Shown here: positions 15,733 to 24,298 of the stretch, in pieces
Layout of the letters: each line of letters begins with the position of its first letter
How positions within the stretch are numbered: position 1 is the first letter of the stretch
NCBI RefSeq assembly: GCF_003945545.1
Contig: NZ_CP029617.1
Span: forward strand, 7,467,001-7,531,000
DNA from: Streptomyces sp. WAC 01529
GTDB lineage: Bacteria > Actinomycetota > Actinomycetes > Streptomycetales > Streptomycetaceae
Direction of reading: 5' to 3'
Length of the DNA stretch: 64,000 nucleotides
Position numbers and translations under genes: made by a program
The notes under the pieces: model-generated
The model's input: only the letters and a program-made list of their open reading frames with translations
Told to the model about the DNA's origin: nothing
Databases searched by the model: none

Positions 15733-16485
15733 TCAGGAGCTTGCGGGCCGCAGCACGTAACCCGTGTAACCGAACTCCGAGCCGTGCTCGCGGCGCATCG
15801 CGATCTCCTCGCGCGTGGCGGCGAGCGCCTCGGCCATCCCGGGCGCGTCGGGGTCCGCGGCGTCCGCGCGGGCGGCCAGCGGGCCGTAGTACTCGTCCCA
15901 GTCGGACTCGGGCTGGGGGTACACGCCGAGCACGGAGTATCCGGCGCCGGTGGCGGCCCGCACGTTCTCCTCGCTCGTACGCAGTGTGTAGTGCTGCTCC
16001 CAGAAGGCGCGCGCGGCGGCGGACGGCTCGGCGGTCGTCCACTCGCACTCGGTGACCACGAGCGCCCCGCCGGGCGCGAGCAGGCGCCGCCAGGTGCGCA
16101 GGGCGGTGTCGAAGCCGATGCTGTAGGCCGAGCTTTCCGCCCAGACGAGGTCGAACGAACCGTCCGGACAGGGGAGTTCGGCCATGTCGGCCTTGACCGT
16201 GGTGATCGATCCGGCGAGCCCGCGCGCGTCGGCGGACGCACGCAGCTCGTCGAGGAACGGCTCGTGCAGATCGACCGCGGTCACCTCCGCGCCGGTCTCG
16301 GCGGCGAGCAGGAGCGCGGCACGGCCGGGCCCGCAGCCCAGGTCGAGCACGCGCGGCCGCTCGGGCAGCCCGCCCGCGAGCGAGAGCAGCCGGCGGGTGG
16401 TGTCGTCGGAGCCGGGGCCCTGCCGCGGCAGGCCGTGGTGCAGGGCGAAGAAGGCGTCAGCGACGGAGGAGGAGTTGTCGGTCAA
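15733..16485 (-). CDS. Class I SAM-dependent methyltransferase
   Basis: 250 residues. SAM-binding motif I is VLDLGCGPGRAALLLAAETG, motif II VTAVDLHEPFLDEL, and the acidic post-motif FDLVWAESSAYSIG. The fold is that of small-molecule methyltransferases; no substrate can be named. The TTG at 16485 has AAAGG about 9 nt upstream, and no better ATG/GTG fits the N-terminus. It lies upstream of idi on the same strand with a 107-bp gap. Confidence 0.85.
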   Translation of the reverse strand: MTDNSSSVADAFFALHHGLPRQGPGSDDTTRRLLSLAGGLPERPRVLDLGCGPGRAALLLAAETGAEVTAVDLHEPFLDELRASADARGLAGSITTVKADMAELPCPDGSFDLVWAESSAYSIGFDTALRTWRRLLAPGGALVVTECEWTTAEPSAAARAFWEQHYTLRTSEENVRAATGAGYSVLGVYPQPESDWDEYYGPLAARADAADPDAPGMAEALAATREEIAMRREHGSEFGYTGYVLRPASS

Positions 16486-16523
16486 CGTGGGAAACCTTTG
16501 GGTCGGAAGTGGGAGTGAACCGT

Positions 16524-17462
16524 TCAGTGGCAGAGCTTCGCCTCGTGCTCCGCGTGCCCGCTCGGTTCCAGCTGGAACGTGCAGTGCTCCACGTCGAAGT
16601 GGTCGCCGAGGCAGCCCTGGAGCTCGTGCAGCATCTTCTCGTGGCCGATCGAGTCGAGGGTGTCGGAGCCCACGACGACGTGGGCGGAGAGCACGGGCAT
16701 GCCCGAGGTGATCGTCCAGGCGTGCAGGTCGTGGACCTCCTCGACGCCCGGCAGGGCGAGTATGTGGGCCCGCACCTCCGCCATGTCAACGCCCTTGGGG
16801 GCCGACTCCAGCAGGACGTTCAGGGTCTCCTTCAGGAGTTTGACCGTACGCGGCACGATCATGACGCCGATGATGAGCGAGGCGATCGGGTCCGCGGCCT
16901 GCCAGCCGGTGAGCATGATCACGGTCGCCGAGACGATGACCGTCACCGAGCCCAGGGTGTCCGCCACCACCTCCAGGAACGCGCCCCGCACATTGAGGCT
17001 CTCCTTCTGGCCGCGCATCAGCAGCGACAGCGAGATCATGTTCGCGACCAGACCGAAGGCGCCGAAGAAGACGGCGAGGCCGCCCTGGGTGTCGGCGGGG
17101 GTGATGAACCGCTCGACGGCTTCGTAGAGGACGTAGCCGCCCACGCCGAGCAGCAGCAGGCAGTTGGCGAGCGCCGCGAGTATCTCGGCGCGGGCGTAAC
17201 CGAAGGTGCGGTTCTCGGTGGGCGGCCTGTTCGCGAAGTGGATGGCGAGCAGGGCCATGCCGAGCCCCAGCGCGTCCGTCGCCATGTGCGTCGCGTCCGC
17301 GATGAGCGCCAGCGAATCCGCCATGATGCCGCCCACGATCTGGGCGAACATCACGGTGATCGTGATGGCGAGCGCCACCCGGAGCCGCCCCTTGTAGGCG
17401 TTGGCCGCCGTACCCGTGGCCGGTGCCCCGTGCGTGTGTCCGTGATCGTGCCCAGCCCCCAT
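16524..17462 (-). CDS. Cation diffusion facilitator (CDF) metal efflux transporter
   Basis: 312 residues with six membrane helices and a C-terminal cytoplasmic metal-binding domain (LPGVEEVHDLHAWTITSGMP). The N-terminus is His-rich (GAGHDHGHTHG). TM2 has the H-x3-D site (IADATHMATDALGLGMALL); TM5 has E-x3-D (AFLEVVADTLGSVTVI) where many zinc carriers have H-x3-D, so metal preference may differ. It exports Zn2+ or a related divalent cation by proton antiport. ATG 17462 has GGGAGGCGGG upstream. A 13-bp palindrome resembling a zinc-regulator site lies 130 bp upstream. Confidence 0.9.
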   Translation of the reverse strand: MGAGHDHGHTHGAPATGTAANAYKGRLRVALAITITVMFAQIVGGIMADSLALIADATHMATDALGLGMALLAIHFANRPPTENRTFGYARAEILAALANCLLLLGVGGYVLYEAVERFITPADTQGGLAVFFGAFGLVANMISLSLLMRGQKESLNVRGAFLEVVADTLGSVTVIVSATVIMLTGWQAADPIASLIIGVMIVPRTVKLLKETLNVLLESAPKGVDMAEVRAHILALPGVEEVHDLHAWTITSGMPVLSAHVVVGSDTLDSIGHEKMLHELQGCLGDHFDVEHCTFQLEPSGHAEHEAKLCH

Positions 17463-17591
17463 GGAGCCCGCCTCCCGCGTCGGTCGTCGTTCTGCTGTTC
17501 GGTCGTCGCGCGACCACAGTGAACTACGGGTGGGGGGTACCTGGCAACGCGGCACTGAACACCGTTGTCATCTGCTCTGACCTGCGAAAAT

Positions 17592-17604
17592 GGCAATGAT
17601 TGCC
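17592..17604. promoter_or_regulatory. Zur-like palindrome upstream of the CDF gene
   Basis: GGCAATGATTGCC is a perfect 6-1-6 palindrome with the AATGATT core seen in actinobacterial Zur boxes. It lies between the CDF start (17462) and the end of galE. The core promoter is not evident, so the regulator is a guess. Confidence 0.4.
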
Positions 17605-17641
17605 GACTGGGGAAGCGGTGCAGGTCAGCGCCTCGCGACGA

Positions 17642-18625
17642 TCACCGACGCCCCGCGCCGGGGTGGTGCAGACACCATCCCGCCCACGCCGACTCGACCA
17701 TCTCGCGCACCCCGCGCCGCGCCGTCCAGCCCAGCTCGTCGGCGGCCAGCCGAGCGTCGGCCACGGCACGCGGCGCGTCACCGGCGCGCGCGGGCTCGAC
17801 GAGCGCCGGGCGGCGGTCACCGCTCACCTCGCCGATCAGCTCGATCAGTTCGCGCACGGAAACACCCTCCCCCCGGCCGATGTTCACCGTCAGATCGCCC
17901 TCGGCGCCGCCCGCGAGCCGCCGGGCCGCCGCCAGGTGTGCCTCCGCGAGGTCGGACACGTGGATGTAGTCGCGTACGCAGGTGCCGTCCGGAGTGGGGT
18001 GGGTGTCGCCGAAGATGCGGGGCGCCTCGTCGCGGGTGAGGCGGTCGAAGACCATCGGGATCACGTTGAAGACGCCGGTGTCCGCCAGCTCGGGGGCCGC
18101 GGCGCCCGCCACGTTGAAGTAGCGCAGGCACACCGTCGCGATGCCGTGCGCCCGCCCGGCCGCCCGCACCAGCCACTCCCCGGCGAGCTTCGTCTCGCCG
18201 TAGGGGCTGACCGGCGCGCAGGGAGTGTCCTCCCCGACGAGCTCCACATCGGGCGGGTTGCCGTACACCGCGGCCGACGACGAGAACACGAACCGCCGCA
18301 CGCCCGCCTCGGCCACCGCTTCGAGCAGTGTCGTCAGGCCGCCCACGTTCTCCCGGTAGTAGCGCGACGGCTGCTCCACCGACTCGCCGACCTGCTTGCG
18401 CGCCGCGAGGTGGACCACGCCCGTGACCTCGTGCTCGGCGAGGACCTGGCGCACCAGGCCGCCGTCGAGAGCGGAGCCCTTGATGAGGGGTATGTCCGCG
18501 GGCAGCCGCCGCGGCACTCCCGAGGAGATGTCGTCCAGTACGACGACGTCCTCCCCGGCGCCGGCCATGACCCGCGCCACATGTGCCCCGATATATCCGG
18601 CCCCGCCGGTGATCAGCCATGTCAT
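17642..18625 (-). CDS. galE: UDP-glucose 4-epimerase
   Basis: 327 residues of the extended SDR family: NAD-binding TWLITGGAGYIGAHVARVM at the N-terminus, catalytic Ser/Tyr/Lys in FSSSAAVYG and SPYGETKLAGE, and CLRYFNVAGA typical of GalE. It interconverts UDP-glucose and UDP-galactose and thereby supplies galactosyl donors for surface polymers. It is divergent from the phosphoglycan-like operon starting at 18959, which contains a GT2 and an exporter; a functional link by galactose supply is possible. ATG at 18625 is unambiguous. Confidence 0.93.
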   Translation of the reverse strand: MTWLITGGAGYIGAHVARVMAGAGEDVVVLDDISSGVPRRLPADIPLIKGSALDGGLVRQVLAEHEVTGVVHLAARKQVGESVEQPSRYYRENVGGLTTLLEAVAEAGVRRFVFSSSAAVYGNPPDVELVGEDTPCAPVSPYGETKLAGEWLVRAAGRAHGIATVCLRYFNVAGAAAPELADTGVFNVIPMVFDRLTRDEAPRIFGDTHPTPDGTCVRDYIHVSDLAEAHLAAARRLAGGAEGDLTVNIGRGEGVSVRELIELIGEVSGDRRPALVEPARAGDAPRAVADARLAADELGWTARRGVREMVESAWAGWCLHHPGAGRR

Positions 18626-18958
18626 GGGCGCCCACCCTAAGGGCCCGCGCCGCAACTCCCTAAGCGAGCGCTATGCGGGCAAGCCGGGCACGAGACGGGC
18701 GCGGTTTGGAGGGGCGGCCCCCCATCCACCATGATGATCGTGAAGGCCGAGGCCCTCGCAGGCCGCCCTGAGAGCCTGTGTCATCACCCCGGCCGGGGTA
18801 CGACAAAGGCTCTATCGGGGCGTGAACGGGTGGTGAACGCCCGCTTCTCATCATCCGATAGCCTCTGCCGACGTGCCGCCCGGCCGCCATGGCCAGGGGC
18901 GCCCCCCTTACGCACGTGCCCGGCGCGAGCCGCGCCGGGAATCAAGGAGTGAGTTCGT
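18626..18958. other. Divergent promoter region galE / phosphoglycan operon
   Basis: 333 bases with no gene. It includes a 14-bp perfect palindrome ACCCCGGCCGGGGT at 18786-18799 and a GTGAACG direct repeat near 18821-18840. A TAGCCT -10-like box lies near 18859, facing the operon. It ends with AAGGAG at 18944-18949, the ribosome-binding site for the CTG-started gene. No clear -35 is seen. Confidence 0.5.
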
Positions 18959-20770
18959 CTGTCGACCGCCATCCTCACCGGTCAGCCGGTCCCCGGGTCG
19001 CCGCTCGAAGGTGATCTGCGGTCCCTCGGCTTCGACGTGCGGGGCGCCTCCGACGCGGCGGACGCCGAGACGCTGCTCGCCGCCGTACCGGGCGACCAGC
19101 GGGTCGCCGTCGTCGACGCGCGCTTCGTCGGTCACGTCCACGCCCTGCGCCTGGCCCTCACCGACCCCCGCTTCGCCGCCTCGGCGGTACCCGGCGCCGT
19201 CACCGCCAAGCCGGAGGCCCGCACGGCCCTGACGCGCGCGCTGCGGGCGAGCGCCTCCACCGGCGGCGTCCTCACCCTCGACGCGCTCCCGGACTCCATC
19301 GCCGCCGCCATGGAGGCCGAGACCTCCGAGGACACGGTCGTGCACCGTCCCGAACTCGGCACCCTCGTCGCCACCGTCCCCACCGACCCCCAGACGCGCA
19401 ACGAAGCGCGGCAGGCCGTCGCCGCCGTCGACGACGAGGCCGTACGCCTGCGCACCGCGGTCAAGTCGCGGGACGGCTTCTTCACGACGTACGCCATCAG
19501 CCCGTACTCCCGCTACCTCGCCCGCTGGTGCGCCCGCCGGGGCCTGACCCCGAACCAGGTCACCACCGCCTCGCTGCTCACCGCCCTGATCGCGGCGGGC
19601 TGCGCGGCCACCGGCACCCGCGGCGGGTTCGTCGCGGCGGGCCTGCTGCTGATCCTCTCGTTCGTCCTGGACTGCACGGACGGGCAGCTCGCCCGCTACT
19701 CCCTGCGGTACTCGACGCTCGGCGCCTGGCTGGACGCCACGTTCGACCGCGCCAAGGAGTACGCCTACTACGCGGGCCTCGCACTCGGCGCGGCCCGCGG
19801 TGGCGACGACGTATGGGCGCTCGCGCTCGGCGCGATGGTGCTCCAGACCTGCCGGCACGTCGTCGACTTCTCCTTCAACGAGGCGAACCACGACGCCACC
19901 GCCAACACCAGCCCCACCGCGGCCCTCTCCGACAAGCTCGACAGCGTCGGGTGGACGGTCTGGGTGCGCCGGATGATCGTGCTGCCCATCGGTGAGCGCT
20001 GGGCGATGATCGCCGTGCTCACCGCGGTCACCACCCCGCGCCTCACCCTCGTCGTCCTGCTCATCGGCTGCGCGCTCGCCGCCTGCTACACCACCGCCGG
20101 CCGCGTCCTGCGCTCGCTGACCCGCAAGGCCACCCGCACCGACCGCGCCGCGACGGCGCTGGCCGACCTCGCCGACAACGGCCCCCTGGCCTCGGCGTTC
20201 GCCGCCCTCCGGCCGCGGGTGACCTGGCTGCGCCCCGCCCCGGTGCTCGCCTTCCTCGGCGGCGCCGGGCTCGTCGGCACGGCGCTGGCCAACCCCTACG
20301 GCAGCCCCGTGGTCGTGGCCGCCGCCGCGCTGTACATCGCCCTGTCGGGCCTCGCCCTGATCATGCCCCTCAAGGCCCCCCTCGACTGGCTGGTCCCGCC
20401 GTTCTTCCGCGCCGCCGAATACGGCACGGTCCTGGTACTGGCGGCCAAAGCCGAGGTGAACGGGGCGCTTCCGGCGGCTTTCGGGCTGGTGGCCGCGGTC
20501 GCCTACCATCACTACGACACGGTGTACCGCATCAAGGGCGGCACCGGCGCGCCGCCGGCCTGGCTGGTGCGCGCGATCGGCGGCCAGGAGGGCAGGGCCC
20601 TCGTGGTCGCCCTGGCCGCGGCCCTGCTGTCACCCGCAGATTTCACCGTCGCGCTCACGGCACTCGCCGTGGCCGTGGCACTCGTGGTGCTCGTCGAGAG
20701 CATCCGCTTCTGGGTCGCCGCTGAGAAAAAGGGCGCACCCGCCGTACACGATGAAGGAGAACCCGCATGA
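18959..20770 (+). CDS. DUF5941-type CDP-alcohol phosphatidyltransferase, CTG start
   Basis: 603 residues. Residues about 170-400 hold the CDP-alcohol phosphatidyltransferase domain with the complete motif D-x2-D-G-x2-A-R-x8-G-x3-D-x3-D (LDCTDGQLARYSLRYSTLG followed by AWLDATFD). Several membrane segments precede and follow it. The first about 150 residues are a soluble alpha/beta region (RVAVVDARFVGHVHALRLAL). They sit where archaeal IPCT/DIPPS enzymes carry a cytidylyltransferase domain, and SRDGFFTTYAISPYSRYL before LTPNQVT also resembles that architecture. Frame, homologous N-terminus (STAILTGQPVPGSP) and AAGGAG 9 nt upstream all point to CTG at 18959; the in-frame codons between it and the TGA at 18950 (GTT, CGT) are not starts. 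It would transfer a phospho-alcohol from a CDP donor to a membrane or soluble acceptor. First gene of a coupled operon. Confidence 0.82.
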   Translation: MSTAILTGQPVPGSPLEGDLRSLGFDVRGASDAADAETLLAAVPGDQRVAVVDARFVGHVHALRLALTDPRFAASAVPGAVTAKPEARTALTRALRASASTGGVLTLDALPDSIAAAMEAETSEDTVVHRPELGTLVATVPTDPQTRNEARQAVAAVDDEAVRLRTAVKSRDGFFTTYAISPYSRYLARWCARRGLTPNQVTTASLLTALIAAGCAATGTRGGFVAAGLLLILSFVLDCTDGQLARYSLRYSTLGAWLDATFDRAKEYAYYAGLALGAARGGDDVWALALGAMVLQTCRHVVDFSFNEANHDATANTSPTAALSDKLDSVGWTVWVRRMIVLPIGERWAMIAVLTAVTTPRLTLVVLLIGCALAACYTTAGRVLRSLTRKATRTDRAATALADLADNGPLASAFAALRPRVTWLRPAPVLAFLGGAGLVGTALANPYGSPVVVAAAALYIALSGLALIMPLKAPLDWLVPPFFRAAEYGTVLVLAAKAEVNGALPAAFGLVAAVAYHHYDTVYRIKGGTGAPPAWLVRAIGGQEGRALVVALAAALLSPADFTVALTALAVAVALVVLVESIRFWVAAEKKGAPAVHDEGEPA

Positions 20771-21504
20771 TCGGCCTCGTGCTGGCGGCCGGCGCCGGAC
20801 GGCGTCTTCGCCCTTACACGGACACGCTGCCCAAGGCCCTGGTGCCCGTCGACGGCGACACCACCATCCTCGACCTGACGCTCGGCAACTTCGCCGAGAT
20901 CGGTCTCACCGAGGTCGCGATCATCGTCGGCTACAAGAAGGAGGCCGTCTACGAGCGCAAGGCGGCGCTCGAGGCGAAGTACGGCCTCAAGCTGACCCTG
21001 ATCGACAACGACAAGGCCGAGGAGTGGAACAACGCCTACTCCCTGTGGTGCGGCCGTGACGCCATCAAGCACGACGTGATCCTCGCCAACGGCGACACCG
21101 TGCACCCGGTCTCCGTCGAGAAGACGCTGCTTGCCGCGCGCGGCAACGGCCAGAAGATCATCCTCGCCCTCGACACGGTGAAGCAGCTCGCCGACGAGGA
21201 GATGAAGGTCATCGTCGACGCCGACAAGGGCGTCCAGCGCATCACCAAGCTCATGGACCCGGCCGAGGCCACCGGTGAGTACATCGGCGTCACCCTCATC
21301 GAGGGCTCCGCCGCCGACGAGCTGGCCGACGCCCTGAAGACCACCTTCGAGCGCGACCCCGACCTCTACTACGAGGACGGCTACCAGGAGCTGGTCAACC
21401 GCGGTTTCAAGGTCGACGTGGCCCCGATCGGCGACATCAAGTGGGTCGAGATCGACAACCACGACGACCTCGCCAAGGGTCGGGAGATCGCGTGCCAGTA
21501 CTGA
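20767..21504 (+). CDS. NTP transferase (phosphocholine / inositol-phosphate cytidylyltransferase type)
   Basis: 245 residues starting MIGLVLAAGAGRRLRPYTDT, with LPKALVPVDGD next: the sugar-phosphate nucleotidyltransferase motif. DVILANGDTVHP supplies the metal-binding Asp and IKWVEIDNHDDL the C-terminal acidic site. Overall size and the WNNAYSLWCGRD stretch recall LicC-like and inositol-1-phosphate cytidylyltransferases. Expected role: CTP plus an alcohol phosphate gives a CDP-alcohol for the two CDP-alcohol transferases in this operon. Overlaps the upstream stop by 4 bp (ATGA) with AAGGAG before it. The alcohol phosphate substrate is not shown by the sequence. Confidence 0.82.
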   Translation: MIGLVLAAGAGRRLRPYTDTLPKALVPVDGDTTILDLTLGNFAEIGLTEVAIIVGYKKEAVYERKAALEAKYGLKLTLIDNDKAEEWNNAYSLWCGRDAIKHDVILANGDTVHPVSVEKTLLAARGNGQKIILALDTVKQLADEEMKVIVDADKGVQRITKLMDPAEATGEYIGVTLIEGSAADELADALKTTFERDPDLYYEDGYQELVNRGFKVDVAPIGDIKWVEIDNHDDLAKGREIACQY

Positions 21505-22556
21505 CGAGGCTCATCCCCTCGCCGGTCGTCGTCGACATCCGGCCGGGGGCGCTCAACGACCTGGCCGGTGTCCTCGCCGACCAGCGGATCTGCTCGTCGA
21601 CCGGCAAGCTCGCCATCGCCATCAGCGGTGGCTCCGGCGCGGTGCTGCGGGACCGGCTCATGCCGTCGCTGCCCGGCGCCGAGTGGTTCGAGGTGGGCGG
21701 CGGCACCCTCGATGACGCCATCAAGCTCGCCGACGCCATGAAGAAGGGCCGCTACGACGCGGTCGTGGGCCTCGGCGGCGGCAAGATCATCGACTGCGCC
21801 AAGTTCGCCGCGGCGCGCGTCGGCCTGCCGCTGGTCGCCGTCGCGACGAACCTGTCGCACGACGGCCTCTGCTCGCCCGTCGCGACCCTCGACAACGACG
21901 CGGGCCGCGGCTCGTATGGCGTGCCCAACCCCATCGCGGTCGTCATCGACCTCGATGTGATCCGTGAGGCACCCGCGCGTTTCGTGCGCTCGGGCATCGG
22001 CGACGCGCTCTCCAACATCTCGGCGATCCGGGACTGGGAGCTGGCCGCCCGCGAGCGCGGCGAGGACATAGACGGCCTGGCGGCCGCCATGGCCCGCCAG
22101 GCGGGCGAGGCGGTGCTCCGCCACCCCGGGGGCGTCGGCGACGACGCCTTCCTCCAGGTCCTCGCCGAGGGTCTGGTCCTCACCGGCATCGCGATGTCCG
22201 TGTCGGGCGACTCCCGCCCGGCGTCCGGCGCCTGCCACGAGATCAACCACGCCTTCGACCTCCTCCACCCCAAGCGCGCCGCCAGCCACGGCGAGCAGTG
22301 CGGCCTCGGCGCGGCCTTCGCGATGCACCTGCGCGGTGCCCGCGAGGAGTCGGCGTACATGGCATCGGTGCTGCGCCGCCACGGCCTGCCCGTGCTGCCG
22401 GAGGAGATCGGCTTCACCGTGGAGGAGTTCGTGAAGGTCGTGGAGTTCGCTCCGCAGACCCGCCCGGGCCGCTACACGATCCTGGAACACCTCGACCTGT
22501 CCACCGACCAGATCAGGGACGCATACGCCGACTATGCAAAAGCCATCGGTAGCTGA
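21492..22556 (+). CDS. sn-Glycerol-1-phosphate dehydrogenase family (iron-containing ADH-like) protein
   Basis: 354 residues with the G1P dehydrogenase fingerprint: nucleotide-binding VVGLGGGKIIDCAKFAAA, then VAVATNLSHDGLCSPVATLD. Metal ligands are in SGIGDALSNISAIRDW (Asp), SRPASGACHEINHAFDLL (His) and ASHGEQCGLGAAFAM (His). The family reduces dihydroxyacetone phosphate to sn-glycerol-1-phosphate with NAD(P)H; archaea use it for lipids and Bacillus (AraM/EgsA) for prenylglyceryl phosphate. In this operon G1P or a related polyol phosphate could be the substrate of the upstream cytidylyltransferase. GTG at 21492 has GGGAG 5 nt upstream and overlaps the previous gene by 13 bp. The dehydroquinate-synthase-like fold is certain, the exact substrate is not. 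Confidence 0.83.
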   Translation: MPVLTRLIPSPVVVDIRPGALNDLAGVLADQRICSSTGKLAIAISGGSGAVLRDRLMPSLPGAEWFEVGGGTLDDAIKLADAMKKGRYDAVVGLGGGKIIDCAKFAAARVGLPLVAVATNLSHDGLCSPVATLDNDAGRGSYGVPNPIAVVIDLDVIREAPARFVRSGIGDALSNISAIRDWELAARERGEDIDGLAAAMARQAGEAVLRHPGGVGDDAFLQVLAEGLVLTGIAMSVSGDSRPASGACHEINHAFDLLHPKRAASHGEQCGLGAAFAMHLRGAREESAYMASVLRRHGLPVLPEEIGFTVEEFVKVVEFAPQTRPGRYTILEHLDLSTDQIRDAYADYAKAIGS

Positions 22557-23313
22557 GCTCCGCCCGGTTGTTCACCCCCCGGGGGTGAAGGACCGGCGCA
22601 GCGGCGAACACTGGGCCGGCCGGCTCTACATGCGCGAGGTCTCCCTGCGCATCGACCGGCACCTGGTGAACACGCGGGTCACGCCCAACCAGCTGACCTA
22701 CGTGATGACCGTCGCCGGCGCCCTCGCCGCCCCGGCCCTGCTGGTGCCGGGGATCACGGGCGCCGTGCTCGGCGTGCTCGCGGTCCAGCTCTATCTGCTG
22801 CTCGACTGCGTCGACGGCGAGATCGCCCGCTGGAAGAAGCAGTACTCGATGGCGGGCGTCTACCTCGACCGCGTCGCCGCCTACCTGTGCGACGCCGCGG
22901 TCCTGGTCGGCTTCGGCTTGCGCGCCGCCGACCTGTGGGGCACCGGGCGCATCGACTGGCTGTGGGCCTTCCTCGGCACCCTGGCCGCCCTCGGCGCGAT
23001 CCTGATCAAGGCGGAGACCGACCTCGTCGGCGTCGCCCGCCACCAGACGGGCAAGGAGCCGGTCAAGGAGTCGGCGTCCGAGCCGCGCTCCTCCGGCATG
23101 GCGCTGGCCCGCAGGGCGGCCGCCGCGCTCAAGTTCCACCGGCTGATCCTCGGCGTCGAGGCGTCCCTGCTGATCCTGGTCCTCGCGATCGTGGACCAGG
23201 CCCGGGGCGACCTGTTCTTCTCGCGCGTGGGCGTCGCGGTCCTCGCGGGCATCGCGATGCTCCAGACCCTGCTCCACCTCGTGTCCATCCTCGTATCGAG
23301 CAGGTTGAAGTGA
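22534..23313 (+). CDS. CDP-alcohol phosphatidyltransferase-like membrane protein with altered active site
   Basis: 259 residues, about six membrane segments, and a CDP-alcohol transferase motif at about residues 88-120: LLDCVDGEIARWKKQYSMAG followed by VYLDRVAAYLCDAA. Three of the four conserved Asp are present, but the fourth (the proposed catalytic base, x3 after the third) is Ala. An Asp sits four residues later. It may be active with a shifted base, a non-catalytic partner of the first transferase, or specialised for another acceptor. It overlaps the dehydrogenase gene by 23 bp and the GT2 gene by 4 bp, so expression is coupled. No ideal Shine-Dalgarno precedes ATG 22534. Confidence 0.8.
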   Translation: MQKPSVAELRPVVHPPGVKDRRSGEHWAGRLYMREVSLRIDRHLVNTRVTPNQLTYVMTVAGALAAPALLVPGITGAVLGVLAVQLYLLLDCVDGEIARWKKQYSMAGVYLDRVAAYLCDAAVLVGFGLRAADLWGTGRIDWLWAFLGTLAALGAILIKAETDLVGVARHQTGKEPVKESASEPRSSGMALARRAAAALKFHRLILGVEASLLILVLAIVDQARGDLFFSRVGVAVLAGIAMLQTLLHLVSILVSSRLK

Positions 23314-24203
23314 ACACCCCGGCACAAGAGCTGAAGGTCGGCGCCGTCATCATCACGATGGGCAACCGGCCACAGGAGCTGCGCGCCCTCCTCGACTCGG
23401 TCGCCAAGCAGGACGGCGACCCGGTCGAGGTGGTCGTGGTCGGCAACGGCGCCCCCGTCCCCGAGGTCCCCGAAGGCGTACGCACCGTCGAACTCCCCGA
23501 GAACCTCGGCATCCCCGGCGGCCGCAACGTCGGCATCGAGGCGTTCGGGCCCGGCGGCACCGACGTCGACATCCTGCTCTTCCTCGACGACGACGGCCTG
23601 CTCGCGAACACGGACACGGCGCGGCTGTGCCGCGAGGCCTTCGCCGCCGACCCGAAGCTGGGCATCATCAGCTTCCGCATCGCCGACCCGGACACCGGCG
23701 AGACCCAGCGGCGCCACGTGCCGCGGCTGCGGGCCTCCGACCCGATGCGCTCTTCGCGCGTGACCACGTTCCTCGGCGGCGCCAACGCCGTCCGTACGAA
23801 GGTCATCGCCGAGGTCGGCCCGCTGCCCGGCGAGTTCTTCTACGCGCACGAGGAGACCGACCTCGCCTGGCGCGCGCTGAACGCCGGCTGGATGATCGAC
23901 TACCGGTCCGACATGGTGCTCCTGCACCCCACGACCGCCCCCTCCCGGCACGCGGTCTACCACCGCATGGTGGCCCGCAACCGCGTCTGGCTCGCCCGGC
24001 GCAACCTCCCCGCGCTCCTCGTCCCGGTCTACCTGGGCGTCTGGATGCTCCTCACCCTCGCCCGGCGCCCTTCGCGACCGGCCCTGAAGGCGTGGTTCGG
24101 CGGCTTCAAGGAGGGCTGGACCACCCCGTGCGGCCCGCGCACTCCCATGAAGTGGCGTACGGTGTGGCGGCTGACGCGACTGGGCCGCCCTCCTGTCATC
24201 TGA
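23310..24203 (+). CDS. Glycosyltransferase family 2
   Basis: 297 residues, GT-A fold. Nucleotide-sugar region VGAVIITMGNRPQELRALLD, metal-binding DDD in LLFLDDDGLL, and acceptor/catalytic segments TTFLGGANAVRTKVI and FFYAHEETDLAWRALNAGW, as in rhamnosyl- and galactofuranosyltransferases such as mycobacterial GlfT1. It would add a sugar to a lipid-linked or phosphoglycan intermediate on the cytoplasmic face. The GTG overlaps the upstream stop (GTGA). A permease and an ATPase follow, the same gene trio as the mycobacterial galactan export genes (Rv3781-Rv3783). The donor sugar is not determined. Confidence 0.87.
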   Translation: MNTPAQELKVGAVIITMGNRPQELRALLDSVAKQDGDPVEVVVVGNGAPVPEVPEGVRTVELPENLGIPGGRNVGIEAFGPGGTDVDILLFLDDDGLLANTDTARLCREAFAADPKLGIISFRIADPDTGETQRRHVPRLRASDPMRSSRVTTFLGGANAVRTKVIAEVGPLPGEFFYAHEETDLAWRALNAGWMIDYRSDMVLLHPTTAPSRHAVYHRMVARNRVWLARRNLPALLVPVYLGVWMLLTLARRPSRPALKAWFGGFKEGWTTPCGPRTPMKWRTVWRLTRLGRPPVI

Positions 24204-24298
24204 CAACCTCGGATCTGAGAGCATCTGGGCCATACCCCGGTCCCTGGCCCACGCCTACGCCCGACCGGCTGCGCATCTGAAGACGAAAGTTTCCACTC

